A DNA stretch of 64,000 bases, from the NCBI GenBank assembly GCA_961205875.1, contig OY540810.1, positions 31,682,001 through 31,746,000 of the forward strand, written 5' to 3'. Positions 49,431-61,100 of the stretch are shown here, piece after piece. How positions within the stretch are numbered: position 1 is the stretch's first letter; each line of letters opens with the position of its first letter. The position numbers and the translations under genes were made by a program. The notes under the pieces were generated by a model, which saw nothing but the letters and a program-made list of their open reading frames with translations, made no database searches and was not told where the DNA came from. Source of the stretch: Sialis fuliginosa. Lineage: Eukaryota; Arthropoda; Insecta; Megaloptera; Sialidae.

Positions 49431-49884
49431 CGTAATGATTAATTAAACTGCAATTGAAGAAACTTTAAAAATATTATAAAACATATAGATGACACTGTTG
49501 ACACAGATCTCAATTAAATCAAATGTCAAACAGTATTCCACAGCACAGAATAAAGATACTCCAGAAGCGACACTCATGCCCGGTATTATAAAGAAATTGC
49601 ATGGGTGCAAATTCGCGTCTGCGCACATTAGCTGTCAAATAACGCTATCAATTGGGTATTAAATTGGTACGAAATTGCTCGATATTTTAAAGCAGTGGTA
49701 ATAAATAGACACATAATAATGTAATCGATGCATGTACATTATATGGGTTTACATAAATGTGTATTTTAAGTCTGTGATGTGTTTATACATATTGCCCATA
49801 TTGCATTTAAATTGACACATAACCTAAGTATACGATATTAATGTACAAAAATATAACGTGTTGTGGTAAAAATTGAAAATTAAA

Positions 49885-50205
49885 ATGCCGGTAAGTAGTA
49901 AATATACTTTTATATAACACATTCATATATATCATAGCTCTTTAAAGCAATTCCTGCATTTGGAATTTTTTACAAAACGCTTGAAGATGAAAAACATTGT
50001 TTACTTTTAATTGTCACATAAAATTTATTTTTATATTATACTTTTATAATATATAGTATTTATCTCAACTTTTTGTATATTACAGAAACGTTTCAAAATG
50101 TCATCAATTTCATCTGTATCATCTGGACATTTTATATCACATGAATATTCAGTATTATTTTCAGATAACTTTGAAAATAACATTCAAATACCAAGAGAAC
50201 CTTAG
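49885..50205 (+). CDS. Possible small spliced frame in the TIR element
   Basis: ATGCCG is followed at once by GTAAGTAG. An acceptor TATTACAG at about 50085 leads into AAACGTTTCAAAATGTCA. The joined frame encodes about 41 residues, starting MPKRFKMSS and ending at a stop near 50205. A different frame continues with basic residues, so a frameshift is possible. No domain. Could be the decayed start of a transposon gene. Confidence 0.3.
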
Positions 50206-50743
50206 GTGTTCATAGAAGAAATGATCCAATCCTAATGATTGAAAAAAAGATTAAAAAATGAGCATCAGAAGGTGGCTGGGAAATGATAGATGTTCGAAAA
50301 GTGGTATAAGTATACGGTAAGAAGCGAATTTACAAGCGTCATAAGGTGGTTTGGATACAGCAGAAGCTGATCAAAAAGCAGCATTATGTATATAAAGGAA
50401 TCGAGAGCAGTGGAGAAGATATTCAGCCGTATTCATAGTTCCTCCTTGTTACTAAATTTACGTTTCATAAAACTTCCTTGACTACGAAGGCTTCCTTATC
50501 TCAAGGTTGATCGGAAGCTTTCTTAAGGCAGCTTTGAATACAATTTTAACTGTAATGCTGACAATGTGTATATAAACATAACATAACATAAAAGTAGTTA
50601 CACATTTCAATCTGTAGCTTTGTGCTGTCATTATTTTTTTAGACAAAGCGAATAAAGGAAAAAAAAGATAATGGACAATAAATTTAAAAAAAACACTTTA
50701 TTTATAAACTAAACATTATTAATAACATAACACTAGTAAGTTA

Positions 50744-51545
50744 CTAAAAAGTCCTAAAATATTCATTACTTCTAGAAGGAAACCTTGAGATCTGTCTATG
50801 AAACAAGGGCGCCTTGGATATCTGTGATAGCCTTGATCGAGGTTTTCTCCGACCTTGCGATAAGGAACGATTATGATTACGGCTGATTGGAGATGAGAGT
50901 ACTTGAGATAAAACATAAGTATATTGCGATGCTCTGTTTTGTAAATCAATCTGAAAATAAATGTATAATATTGATTAAAATGTTTTTATTATTGCAATGT
51001 TATGATTGGTCTTACAAATATTATTTCGTTGTCACTGCTTTTCTCTAATAAGGCATCTGAAATAAAGAAAAATTAAATTAATTGATATTTTAATTATATA
51101 TAAATGATAAAAAATTACCAAAAAACAAACCGAAAGATGCACAGCTACCAACAGGATTTTGTAGCTCCCTAGTTTTATTTCCAATTGTATGTAAAAAAAA
51201 TTCGTCTTATAAAATCTATATTTTTTTTAATGCATCTATAAAATTAATTCAATTAGTAATTTGTTAGTAAAACTTATTTTATAATAATTAATTACCTTCT
51301 CATCCGCACAATCTTTCTTGGCTTTTTTTTTAATACTTTCGTGAAGATTTTTTAATTGAATACCATTACGTAGTTGGCCTGTCTTTGTAATATTATTGAA
51401 CTCGCTAGCTATTTCATTCCACGTTTGATTTTTTTAATTTGTAGTTACTAAATCGGTTGTCTTATTTTCGATAATATCTATGCATTTTAACACCGCTTAT
51501 CATTATCACACTGTATCCTTTTTCTCTCATTTTAATTTCTTTTTA
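50744..51545 (-). pseudogene. SANT/Myb-like DNA-binding protein gene of the TIR element
   Basis: Exon-like segments on the minus strand. About 51481-51296 encodes CIDIIENKTTDLVTTN, then a stop, then NQTWNEIASEFN and QLRNGIQLKNLHESIKKKAK. This is the Myb/SANT-like fold of FSBP/zeste-type proteins, and the donor GTAATT follows. Further segments join in phase: about 51191-51131 (weak acceptor), 51056-51016 and 50950-50744. The last encodes a 68-residue arginine/serine-rich tail ending at TAG. The in-frame stop and the doubtful acceptor argue for decay. Such proteins are found in Harbinger elements and as domesticated host regulators. Confidence 0.6.
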
Positions 51546-51884
51546 TATACTTAAATAAACTCTTCATCAAAATAAGTACTTATTATAGTATTTTGATTTA
51601 GTTGTTTATCATAATAAAGAAATGTCAAATTGAATAGTTTCCTTTTAGTGACATTGACTAGAAGTCTATTTTTTCTGTATATCACAAAATCACAACAGCT
51701 TTTAAGACTGCTGATTTCTACTTAATAACACGCATGCGTGAAAGTCATAATATCTACGATTTCATTGGCTACATCTTTGCGTGATTGTCATTTACATTTA
51801 ATACCCAGTAGATAGCGTTATTTGACAGCTAATGTGCGCAGGCGCGAATTTGCACCCATGCAATTTCTTTATAATACCGGGCAT

Positions 51885-52580
51885 CAAACTGGCAATCGTT
51901 TTTACATACACTCTATGGGTATTATGACGTCATCTGACGTTTGGAGTTGACACGTTTGATTGGTCAACCAAAGTAATATTTCAACCAATCATTTTAAAGT
52001 ATCTTTCCTCTGATTGGTTGAATATTACATCATAATATTTAAATTTCATATTAGCACACCCAAAGCATGCTATGCTTTGCAGTGTGGTTTTACTCTCGTC
52101 CCATTTTTTTTTCGTATGAAATTTGATAAAACGAGCATTATATATTAAATTTCTTCAGTAACCCCCTTACATGTTTACATTTTATAAATGAGAACATTAC
52201 AGTCTCCGTATTCACTTAATTTAATATCGATTGGTTTTAATTTTCTGTAATAAAAATATAAACAAAGTTCAATTTGTCGTTTTTGGCCCGTTTTTACACC
52301 TTGTCAACAAACTGCAGCTCGCAATACGTAATAAATTAACACAAAACCTTTTGAAATCGCTTCATCTATTTGCAGAATAGAACCCTATTAAAACTCAACC
52401 AAATCGGATAACTAGAAGTAAGGAAATTTGCAGTTTATTTACATCATTTTGCTTATTTTAACGAATTTCGGAATGATCGAGGTAGTTCGATAAATATCCA
52501 TAGCGAGCGCCACTGAAGTTACTTCATTGTATGTTTTGTGATTACTTCATCTGTCATATTATACTTATTATTATAATTTA
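51885..52580. other. Intergenic DNA, no gene seen
   Basis: Contains repeated GATTGGTTGAA/TTGATTGGTCAA words near 51955-52025 in both orientations, which look like a small inverted repeat. Ends at the A (52580) before the Helitron-like pair. Confidence 0.45.
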
Positions 52581-53350
52581 TCACACTATAATATAAACCA
52601 AAACGTATATATATTTGTTTGTATATCTGTCCGGCGACAATCAATTTATAGCCCGTTAAACCTTTCACTGGATTTTTTTCATACTTTGCCTGTTTTTAGA
52701 TTCGTCCTTTATACAGTGTAATGGATAATTATTTTATTCAAAATATTTATATTTTCCGTGATATGTATTTTTATGCGAGACACTACATGTAAAATTTACA
52801 CGAAATTTTGCTATCTGACGTTTAGTTTGAAATTTAAGAGTTTCGACACTCGGCTTTTGTTTTTGGAATTCTTAGAATTTCGTCGCTGTGATTGGTCAAA
52901 AATTGACATTTCGTATGAATTTTAAACACTCCACGTGGACTTGATATTTGCCTGTCATAAACAGCTGTTTTTTATTTGAAATACGTCAGGGGCGTGTACA
53001 GAAATGTGTCAAATTGGTACATTCCAATTAAATTGTATATAAATGAAAATTTTAACCAAAATTGGTTGGTGTATTGATCTAATTAGTATAATAATTTATA
53101 TTTAATATCAAAACGTTTATATTTAATAAGAATTACGTCAGGAGCGTGGTTACAAGAATATTTTTTATTGATTTTTTCTGATATAATTGTATTAAAATGA
53201 AACGGTTATTTTAGAGATTTGGTTGTTGTGGGGATTGATGTAATTTGCCCAAAAATTTATATTTATTAACCATTAAGTCAGGTGTGCAATGTAAAAAAGA
53301 TTTTAAATTGTTAATTTTTAAGAGTTAATAATACACATTTTTGAAAATCA

Positions 53351-53664
53351 TTTGGTGGTTCAAAGATATATGTAATGTATCGAACAATTTATATTAAATA
53401 ATAATAAAGACAGGGCTGGAGTATTAAAGGGAAACACCAGATATGTTGGACAGGTGCTAATTTTGTATCATCGGCCATCGTAATGATTAATTAAACTGCA
53501 ATTGAAAAAACTTTAAAAATATTATAAAACATATAGATGACACTGTTGACACAGATCTCAATTAAATTTGGTGGTTCAAAGATATATGTAATGTATCGAA
53601 CAATTTATATTAAATAATAATAAAGACAGGGCTGGAGTATTAAAGGGAAACACCAGATATGTTG
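53351..53664 (+). repeat. 98-bp direct repeat bracketing a CLP1-derived insert
   Basis: The block starting TTTGGTGGTTCAAAGATATA is present at 53351-53448 and 53567-53664, and the two copies look identical. Copy 2 of the Helitron has this block only once (about 55108-55196). The duplication therefore arose together with the filler between the two blocks. Confidence 0.85.
53446..53567 (+). pseudogene. CLP1: Captured copy of CLP1 start region
   Basis: 122 bp matching 49398-49519 with a single visible mismatch (GAAAAAAC for GAAGAAAC). It covers the first 11 codons of CLP1, the ATG and about 89 bp upstream, in the same plus-strand orientation as the source. It cannot encode a protein, as it is only a fragment of exon 1 and the 5' flank. 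The near identity shows recent capture. Confidence 0.9.
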
Positions 53665-54353
53665 AAAATTTAATGATTTTTGCGATTTTTTAAATTTATT
53701 TAATAAATTCCTTTAGTATTGTCAGTGGAACCGCATTAAAAAATATTTAAAATTGCTATTTTTTAATCGTGACGAAAAAAATTGAACAAAAGTTAACAGC
53801 TTGAGACATTTATAAAAATAATAAATATGTTAAAGTCAGGGTCGTGGTCTTGAAAATTTTTTTTTGCTATTTTTTCATAAAATTGCGTAAACATAAAACA
53901 AAAATCGTAATAAGATAATTTAACCTAATAAATAACATCGAAAATGCTTCAACGCATTCTTTGAATATGTTGTATGCCAAAAAATGTGGAAAATGATATT
54001 CACAATGATTTTTTGGTAATTTCTCAAAGGCATTATTAATATTAATGGTAAAGGTATAAATTACGAGGGTCGCAGCCGAAGGCTGAGACCCGAGTACGTT
54101 CTGATGTTAGGGTGATTTGTACATGTAAATTGTAATATTACTGGAAAGGTAATAATGATAAATGATTATCCCCGCCAAATTCAGGAATTATTTACTTATC
54201 AGCATTTAAAACAACTACATTGAAATATTTTATGAAAATTTGATATGACAAAAGTTAATATAAAATAATAATTTTTATTTTATCAATCAATATTTTATTA
54301 AATGTGGCACGATTTGGGGTTGGGGCGCGTAGCGCCCAGGGGCAAAGCCCCTA

Positions 54354-55803
54354 TCCCTCTATTATATAAACCGTGAGTATATTTATATATATATTTGTAT
54401 GTCTGTCCGGAAGCAATCAATTTATAGCCCGTTAAACCGTTCACTGGATTTTTTTCATACTTTGCCTGTTTTTAGATTCGTCCTTTATGCAGTTAACAGG
54501 CTTATATTCTTATGCAAAACTAGAATAGTTTCTGTGCTGTGTATTTTTTTCCGAGAAACGACATGTAAAATTGGCACAAAATTTTGCTTTCTGACGTTTA
54601 ATTTGAAATTTAGCAGTTTCGACACTAGGCTTTTGTTTGTGAAATTCTTAGAATTTCGTCGCTGTGATTGGTTGAAAATGGGCATTTAGTATGAATTTTA
54701 AACACTCCACGTGGACTTGATATTTGCCTGTCATAAACAGCTGTTTTTTATTTGAAATACGTCAGGGGCGTGTACATAAATGTGTCAAATTGGTACATTA
54801 CAATTAAATTGTTTATAAATGAAAATTTTCACCAAAATTGGTTAGTATATTGATGTAATTAGTATAATAATTTATATTTAATAAGAATTACGTCAGGAGC
54901 GTGGTAACAAGAACATTTTTTATTGCTTTTTTTGATATAATTGTATTAAAATGAAAAAGTTATATTAGTCATTGGAGATTGATGTAATTTGCCCAAAAAT
55001 TAATATTTATTAACAATTAAGTCAGGTGCGGCGTAGTAAAAAATATTTTAAATGGTTATTTTTTAAGAGTTGTATAATAAACAATTTTGAAAATCATTTA
55101 ATAGTTCAAATATATAATGTATCAAACAATTTATACTAAATAATAATAAAGACAGGGGTGGAGTATTAAGGGGAAACAGCAATGAGATATGTTGAAAAAT
55201 TGATTTTTTTGCGATTTTTTTAATTTATTTAATAAATTCTTTTAGTATTGTCAGTGGCATCGCATTATAAAATATTTAACATTGCTATTTTTTAATTGTG
55301 ACGAAAAAAAATTGATTTGATTGAAATTGAACAAAAGTTAAAAACTTAAGAAATTTATAAAAATAATAAATAAGTCAAAGTCAGGAGTGTGGTCTTGAAA
55401 ATTACTTCAACGCATTCTTTGAATATGTTGTATGCAAAAAAATATGGAAATTGATATTCACAATGATTTTTTGGTAATTTCTTAAAGGTATTATCAAAAT
55501 TAAAGGCATAAATTATGATGTATACGAGGGTCGCAGCCGAAGGCTGAGACCCGAGTACGTCTGAGGTTAGGGTGATTTGTACATGTAAATAGTAACATTA
55601 CTGGAAATGTAATAATGATAAATGATTATCACAGCCAAATTCAAGAATTATTTACTTATCAGCATTTAAAACAATTACAGTGAAATATTTTATGAAAATT
55701 TGATAAGACAAAAGTTAATATAAAAAAATAATTTATATTTTATCAATCAAATGTGGCGCGATAAGGGGTTGGGGCGCGAAGCGCCCAGGGGCAAAGCCCC
55801 TAG
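54354..55803 (+). mobile_element. Helitron-like element, copy 2
   Basis: Starts TCCCTCTATTATATAAACC immediately after CTA of copy 1. Ends with hairpin GGGCGCGAAGCGCCC, then GGGGCAAAGCCCCTAG, followed by T. 1,450 bp, non-coding. It shares TCGCAGCCGAAGGCTGAGAC and most other blocks with copy 1. A degenerate relative is at 62870-63081. Confidence 0.78.
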
Positions 55804-56232
55804 TTATGTATATATAAAGCACAGAATATACTACTAAGCAGAAGAGTCATAAGGATACGATGGCCATGGTCATAAAATTTTACTTCATATGAACTGCTAA
55901 AAAAATCTGTTTAAACTTTGACTATCGTATAATCGTATTCACCAGACAAAGTGTCGTAAGCACCGATATCTGCTTTACAAAATATCGACTATGATATTGT
56001 ATCGTAATGGCACTTAAGATATTTTAAAATATCGTACCTGTTAATTGTGATTTCTGTTATTCAAAGTACATATAGAAAATAAATAAAATTATATCATATT
56101 ATTCAGTTTTTTGTCCCTCCTGTAAAATTAGAAAAATGTCGCTTACGCTACTTTGCCTTGTAGGGGACAATTTGAGGAGGTCAGTTCCAAAACATACAGT
56201 TTTAAATGATACAATTAAATAATTAAATTTAG
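55804..56232. other. Gap between Helitron pair and the truncated P450
   Basis: No P450 5' exons are present. The last ~40 bases (TTTTAAATGATACAATTAA) are homologous to the intron just before exon 6 of the second P450. Confidence 0.6.
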
Positions 56233-57088
56233 GTGATTGAGGCAAAATTAAAAGAAAGAAAATCTGCTGAAAATACTAGAGAAACGTGTTTCCTAGACTT
56301 TCTTCTCGACATGCACGAAAAAGGGGAAATATACATGAATGGTCTTTATGGTGAACTGCAAACCATAGAATTTGCTGTGAGTGAAAAATCACTATAGAAC
56401 TTTTTAGAAAATAAATCAATAAATAAAACTTTCAGGGATTTGAGACAACAAGTTCAACAATCAAAAACATAATAACTCTACTTGCAATGCATCCAGATGT
56501 CCAACAGAAACTATACGAGGAAGTAAAAGACATCTTCCAGGACACAGACAGACCTGTTTGTGTTGAAGACGTTAGGAAGATGGTGTACCTGGAGATGGTG
56601 ATCAAAGAAACTCTAAGGATATTCACTAATGCAGCTAATTTAGTGCGAGTCGTTTCTAAAGATGTCCAAATGACAGAGTACGTTCTTCCTAAAGGAGCTA
56701 ATGTAGCTTTTAGCCCCTATGTTACTCACCATTATCCTGAATATTGGCCAGATCCATATAAGTTTGACCCTGAAAGGTTTTCTGTTGAGAATTCTGTGAA
56801 TAGACATCCTTATACGTTCCTTGCATTTAGTGCAGGACCAAGGAACTGTATAGGTAAGTAGTTTATAATACCCTAGTTTTTTCCTCCAAATAATACGTTT
56901 TCCAATTTCTAGGGTACAAATACGAGATGAACCTGTTAAAAACCTTGATATCTAAACTTGTGTTGAGATATAGTCTACAAACTGAAGCTACAATGTCTGA
57001 TGTTACCCACAGCTTTAGTCTTTCCATAAAATGGAGCTGCAATTATCCAATCATTATTACACCGAGAAATAGTACTATAAAAACATAG
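56233..57088 (+). pseudogene. 5'-truncated cytochrome P450, CYP4-clan type (last three exons)
   Basis: Heme-thiolate monooxygenase fragment. Exons 56233-56376, 56436-56853 and 56913-57088 join in frame and end at a normal stop. Visible motifs: I-helix AGFETTS, K-helix ETLR (ExxR), FDPERF and the heme-binding FSAGPRNCIG with the cysteine ligand. The N-terminal anchor and about 250 residues (five exons in its neighbour) are missing. The DNA just upstream is the end of a Helitron. The remaining frame is intact, so decay is recent or an upstream part has been displaced. AATAAA lies 70 bp after the stop. Confidence 0.85.
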
Positions 57089-57157
57089 TGCTATATCAAA
57101 TCGATTATTTTTAAAAATATCGTTTTTATGGTTCTGTTGTACATTTTTAATATATCT

Positions 57158-57163
57158 AATAAA
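57158..57163 (+). terminator. Polyadenylation signal of the truncated P450
   Basis: AATAAA, 70 bases downstream of the stop codon at 57088. Confidence 0.5.
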
Positions 57164-57228
57164 CTATTTTGTTTTTTAAAATAAAATTAATGTTTGTTTT
57201 TGTACATCTTACGAATCTTAAATATAAA

Positions 57229-57430
57229 CATCTGCGAAGTAAATGCACGGTGCTTCCTCGTACTAAAATTATCAAAGGTCATTAATTATTTATTGAACAA
57301 TTTGAATAAAAACAGATAAAGTATTATCATGAACTAGAATTTAATTTTTATACAATTCTATTAAAAAATATTTATTCGACATTTTTCTTAATACGCGCCT
57401 GATTATTTTCGTATATTTTTAGTTCCGGAA
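57229..57430 (-). repeat. Family A repeat fragment
   Basis: Matches the start of 12901-13712 (AAGTAAATGCACGGTGCTTC, then TTGAACAATTTGAATAAAAA). It breaks off near 57430 at TATATTTTTAG. A piece of the opposite end of the same family is at 58558-58605, inside intron 1 of the second P450. Confidence 0.65.
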
Positions 57431-57599
57431 GATGATATCCACTGCAATATGTGACGAAACGTTGGCCAAAAGTTTCACTTTTCTACTAGCATTTAAGGTT
57501 ATTGGCCTAGCACCCCGTGAATTATTCGTATTTTCAAAATAAAAAAACTTTTTATTAAAAAAAAAATAGTTTTTAATTTATACCTATATAGAACACATA

Positions 57600-57875
57600 T
57601 CAATGAATATGCTTCTCAGTGATATTATATTTTATTTTATAATTATTTTTTTTATTTTATTTTTTTTATTTTTTATATTATTTTTTTTATTTTTATTTTT
57701 TATTTATTTTTTATATTTTATTTTATAATTATTTTGTATTATTGTTTACTATTTCATATACTTTATTTTATTTTCCATTCATTCATATTTTTTTGTGTAT
57801 TTGTATTTGGTTTTTTCCTTCACTTATTCAGCGCTTGTATAAAGTTAAATTGAATAAATTTTATTATTATTATCA
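57600..57875. repeat. T/A low-complexity tract
   Basis: Irregular TTTTATTTT units for about 200 bases, with an (ATT)n run after them. Confidence 0.8.
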
Positions 57876-57890
57876 TATATACCTATATAC

Positions 57891-57925
57891 ATAAAAACAA
57901 ACTTGTTTGTCTAAAGATCAAAATT
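57891..57925. repeat. Single arm of the ACAAACTTGTTTGT palindromic family
   Basis: ATAAAAACAAACTTGTTTGT followed by CTAAAGATCAAAA, the same as one arm of 11090-11180 with a few changes. No matching second arm nearby. Confidence 0.6.
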
Positions 57926-58170
57926 TATTCAAGAAAAGGTAATCGCAAGCTTTCGATTCACAGAATCATCGTCAGATTAAAATATATATACATATTACAT
58001 ATATATACCTTCTGCAACATTGTCTACCAGATTTAGATTTAAGGGACCTCAATTATTTTTTTCTAAACCGGTTCTATTACATCAATAAATAACACTTGAG
58101 TTGTTATCAAAATTTCTTTTCATTCATAGAAAACTATGCCTACCTTGAAGTGATACTTGTAGATTCAAAT

Positions 58171-61100
58171 ATGTTATATTTTCTGTTAAAAATAATTATT
58201 GGAGTTTTCGTGATTCTTGTGTTGAATTATGTTTGGAAAAGAAGACATTTTTATTTACTGGCTTCAAGAATTCCAGGAATATCTATCGGGTTTATCTTTG
58301 TTAATATATTGAAGAATTTTGGAAGTGAAAAAAACATAGGTAAATATTGTCAATTTTTTTCAAGGTAATATTAAAATACGATTTTAAAAATGATTTTCTC
58401 GAATATAATTGCTTTTACAAGTATTAAAAAGGAATATAATTTAATCATGTTAATTTTTTGTGATATCCTAACTTAAAAGGGCAAAATTTACAATTCTTTG
58501 AAACTTTTAAAACTATAAAATATGTCTCATATCTAATATAATATGTCTCATTCTAAAACTATTACAAAGCTTATCGTATCTTCGATATTGTAAGGAAGCA
58601 AAAAAAAATTGTCACGCAATACTTTTTATAAAAACATTTTTCCATGGTAAATTAATAAATTTATTTTCAGACTTTATAAAAATAGCAGACGATATAAAAG
58701 ATGCTATGAATGTGAATAGAACGCCCAAGAAATTGTGGCTAGGCACAAATCTCTTTGTGTATTTGATAAATCCAGAAGATATAAAGATTGTTTCTAATTC
58801 TTTTGATTGTATAGATAAATCTCCACTACTTTATGGAGCTTTAAAAGACATGATTCACAATTCTATTATAGTGAAACCAGGTATGTTATACATGAATTTC
58901 TCTTATCAATTAAATGATTATATATTATACACTCATCCAAACAATTAAAGGAACAAGAATTTAAACATTTTTTTTGGGTGTTTTTTAAAGTGCTGTATCT
59001 TTGTGAAAAATGGTCGTATCGAAATAAAACAAAAAGCATTTTAAAGCTTCAAGTTTCTAGTTTTGAGATTTTTTAGCATAATTTTTTTTGAGTTACGGTT
59101 ATCGCGCAATCAAAAGAAATAGTGCGACACAAAAATTTTCCAATTTTTTACATTTTTTTAAAGGGTCCGCGGGCTTGGGAAATTTTTTTTCAGTTAAACC
59201 AATGCATTGGTCAGTTAACTTGCTTATTCAGCTTTAATTTGTTTTTTTTTTGGTCTCTCTCTTAATTTTTTTGCCGAGATATCTGACTTTAAATGAAAAA
59301 TGATTCTTTTGTCTTCGATCATCAATATATCAGCAACTAATGATTAAACAGTAAATTTAAGGGCAGTTTTAAAAACTTGAATAAATTTCCTACAAGACCC
59401 TTTCATGACTTTATTAGAAAAAATTTTTTTTTACCCTCACCATTAGTTTGAAAAAGTCCAAAAAAGTGACCTTTTATGTTCTTTTAGTAAATCTATCGCT
59501 ACTTTACAAATATTGATGGAAATACTAATGTTGCCAGGTAGTTTTGCAGCTTAATATACCCCCAACAGTCCTGTAAATTTTGAAATTGATCCATCGAACC
59601 GTTTTTCCTGACCGATTGATCAAAGTTTTACAAAACAATTAAAGGAACAGACTGTGTAACAGACTGGAACATAACATTGTGTAATCATCATCAAAATGAA
59701 AAAAACGATTTTCGATTTTTGATTTTTTTTACAGTTTTGCATTAGTTACCTGTTATGTTTGAAATGGAGAAAAAAAATTACAAAAAATTAAAAAAATAAT
59801 TTTTTTTTAAATTTTGAATTTTTTTTTCAAAATTTTTAAAACATTTCAAGAAACAATACTGACTCATTTTTGACACGATTCGGCTTTTGCGTACCATAAT
59901 TTTACTCATCTTGAATTAATTGCATCAATTAATTCTTTCGCAGCGGGAACCGTACGAAATTATAAAATAATTTTGTCTCGCATGCTGGAATCGAATTAAT
60001 ACGCAAGCAAAATTTGATCAATCGGTCAGGAAAAACGGTTCGATGGATCAATTTCAAAATTTACAGGGCTGTTGGGGGTACATTAAGCTGTAAAATCACC
60101 TGGCAACATTAATCTTCCCATCAATATTTGTAAAGTAGCGATAGATTTACTAAAATAACATAAAAGGTCATTTTTTTGTACTTTTTCACACTAATGGTGA
60201 GGGTAAAAAAAATTTTTTTTCTAATAAAGTCATGAAAGGGTCTTGTAGGAAATTTATTCAAGTTTTTAAAACTGCCCTTAAATTTACTGTTTAATCATTA
60301 GTTGCTGATATATTGATGATCGAAGACAAAAGAATCATTTTTCATTTAAAGTCAGATATCTCGGCAAAAAAAAATTGAGAGAGACCAAAAAAAAAACAAA
60401 TTAAAGCTGAATAAGCAAGTTAACTGACCAATGCATTGGTTTAACTGAAAAAAAATTTCCCGAGCCCGCGGACCCTTTAAAAAAATGTAAAAAATTGGAA
60501 AATTTTTGTGTCGCACTATTTCTTTTGATTGCGCGATAACCGTAACTCAAAAAAAATTATGCTAAAAAATCTCAAAACTAGAAACTTGAAGCTTTAAAAT
60601 GCTTTTTGTTTTATTTCGATACGACCATTTTTCACAAAGATACAGCACTTTAAAAAACACCCAAAAAAAATGTTTAAATTCTTGTTCCTTTAATTCTTTG
60701 GATGAGTGTACAAGCTGACCCATTTTAAATGTCCACAACTTTTAACTTTTTTATGGAGAGGTTCTATCGAAAAATATTTCTGACAAAAGTTACACGGTTT
60801 AGAGGAGGACATCGATGTCCTGTGGTTAATTTTTTAAGGTGGCAATTTCAAGGTCATTTTTAGGATTCCGTTGAAAACTAGGAACCCTTTTAGTTTCACT
60901 CTGTCCGTCTGTCTATATAAGTTTTATACTGATAAAGGTGGAATTTAGTATACAGAAATGATAAGATTTTTGGACCCCCTTCCCATGGACTGAAAAGTAT
61001 ATTAAAAAAAAACTCATTTAATCCATTAAATCGGATGTCTTTAGAATGGTCTCCTAAAATGCAACAAATTTTTTTAATTTTAACCCTTCAGTCACGAATT

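Larger units (their letters stand above)
49576..51884. mobile_element. 2.3-kb TIR transposon with SANT/Myb gene, PIF/Harbinger-like candidate
   Basis: Inverted repeats of 85 bp (49576-49660 and 51800-51884) begin GCCCGGTATTATAAAGAAAT and agree at all but a few positions. The interior carries a minus-strand SANT/Myb-like gene (50744-51545) and a small spliced plus-strand frame (49885 onward). PIF/Harbinger elements typically pair a Myb-like protein with a DDE transposase. No transposase is recognisable here, so the element is a relic or non-autonomous. A target duplication could not be fixed (AT on both sides). Confidence 0.72.
52581..54353 (+). mobile_element. Helitron-like element, copy 1, with captured CLP1 fragment
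   Basis: Starts TCACACTATAATATAAACC after a host A. The 3' end has two hairpins, GGGCGC/GCGCCC and GGGGC/GCCCC, and stops at CTA directly before the start of copy 2. It is closely similar to copy 2 along its length, but about 320 bp longer. Part of the excess is the insertion at 53446-53664, which contains CLP1 sequence and a duplicated 98-bp block. No Rep/helicase gene. Confidence 0.75.

Noticed and set aside
54399-54689. 96-codon frame in the second Helitron-like copy
   Set aside because: The homologous stretch in the first copy is not kept open, and no Rep or helicase motif is present.
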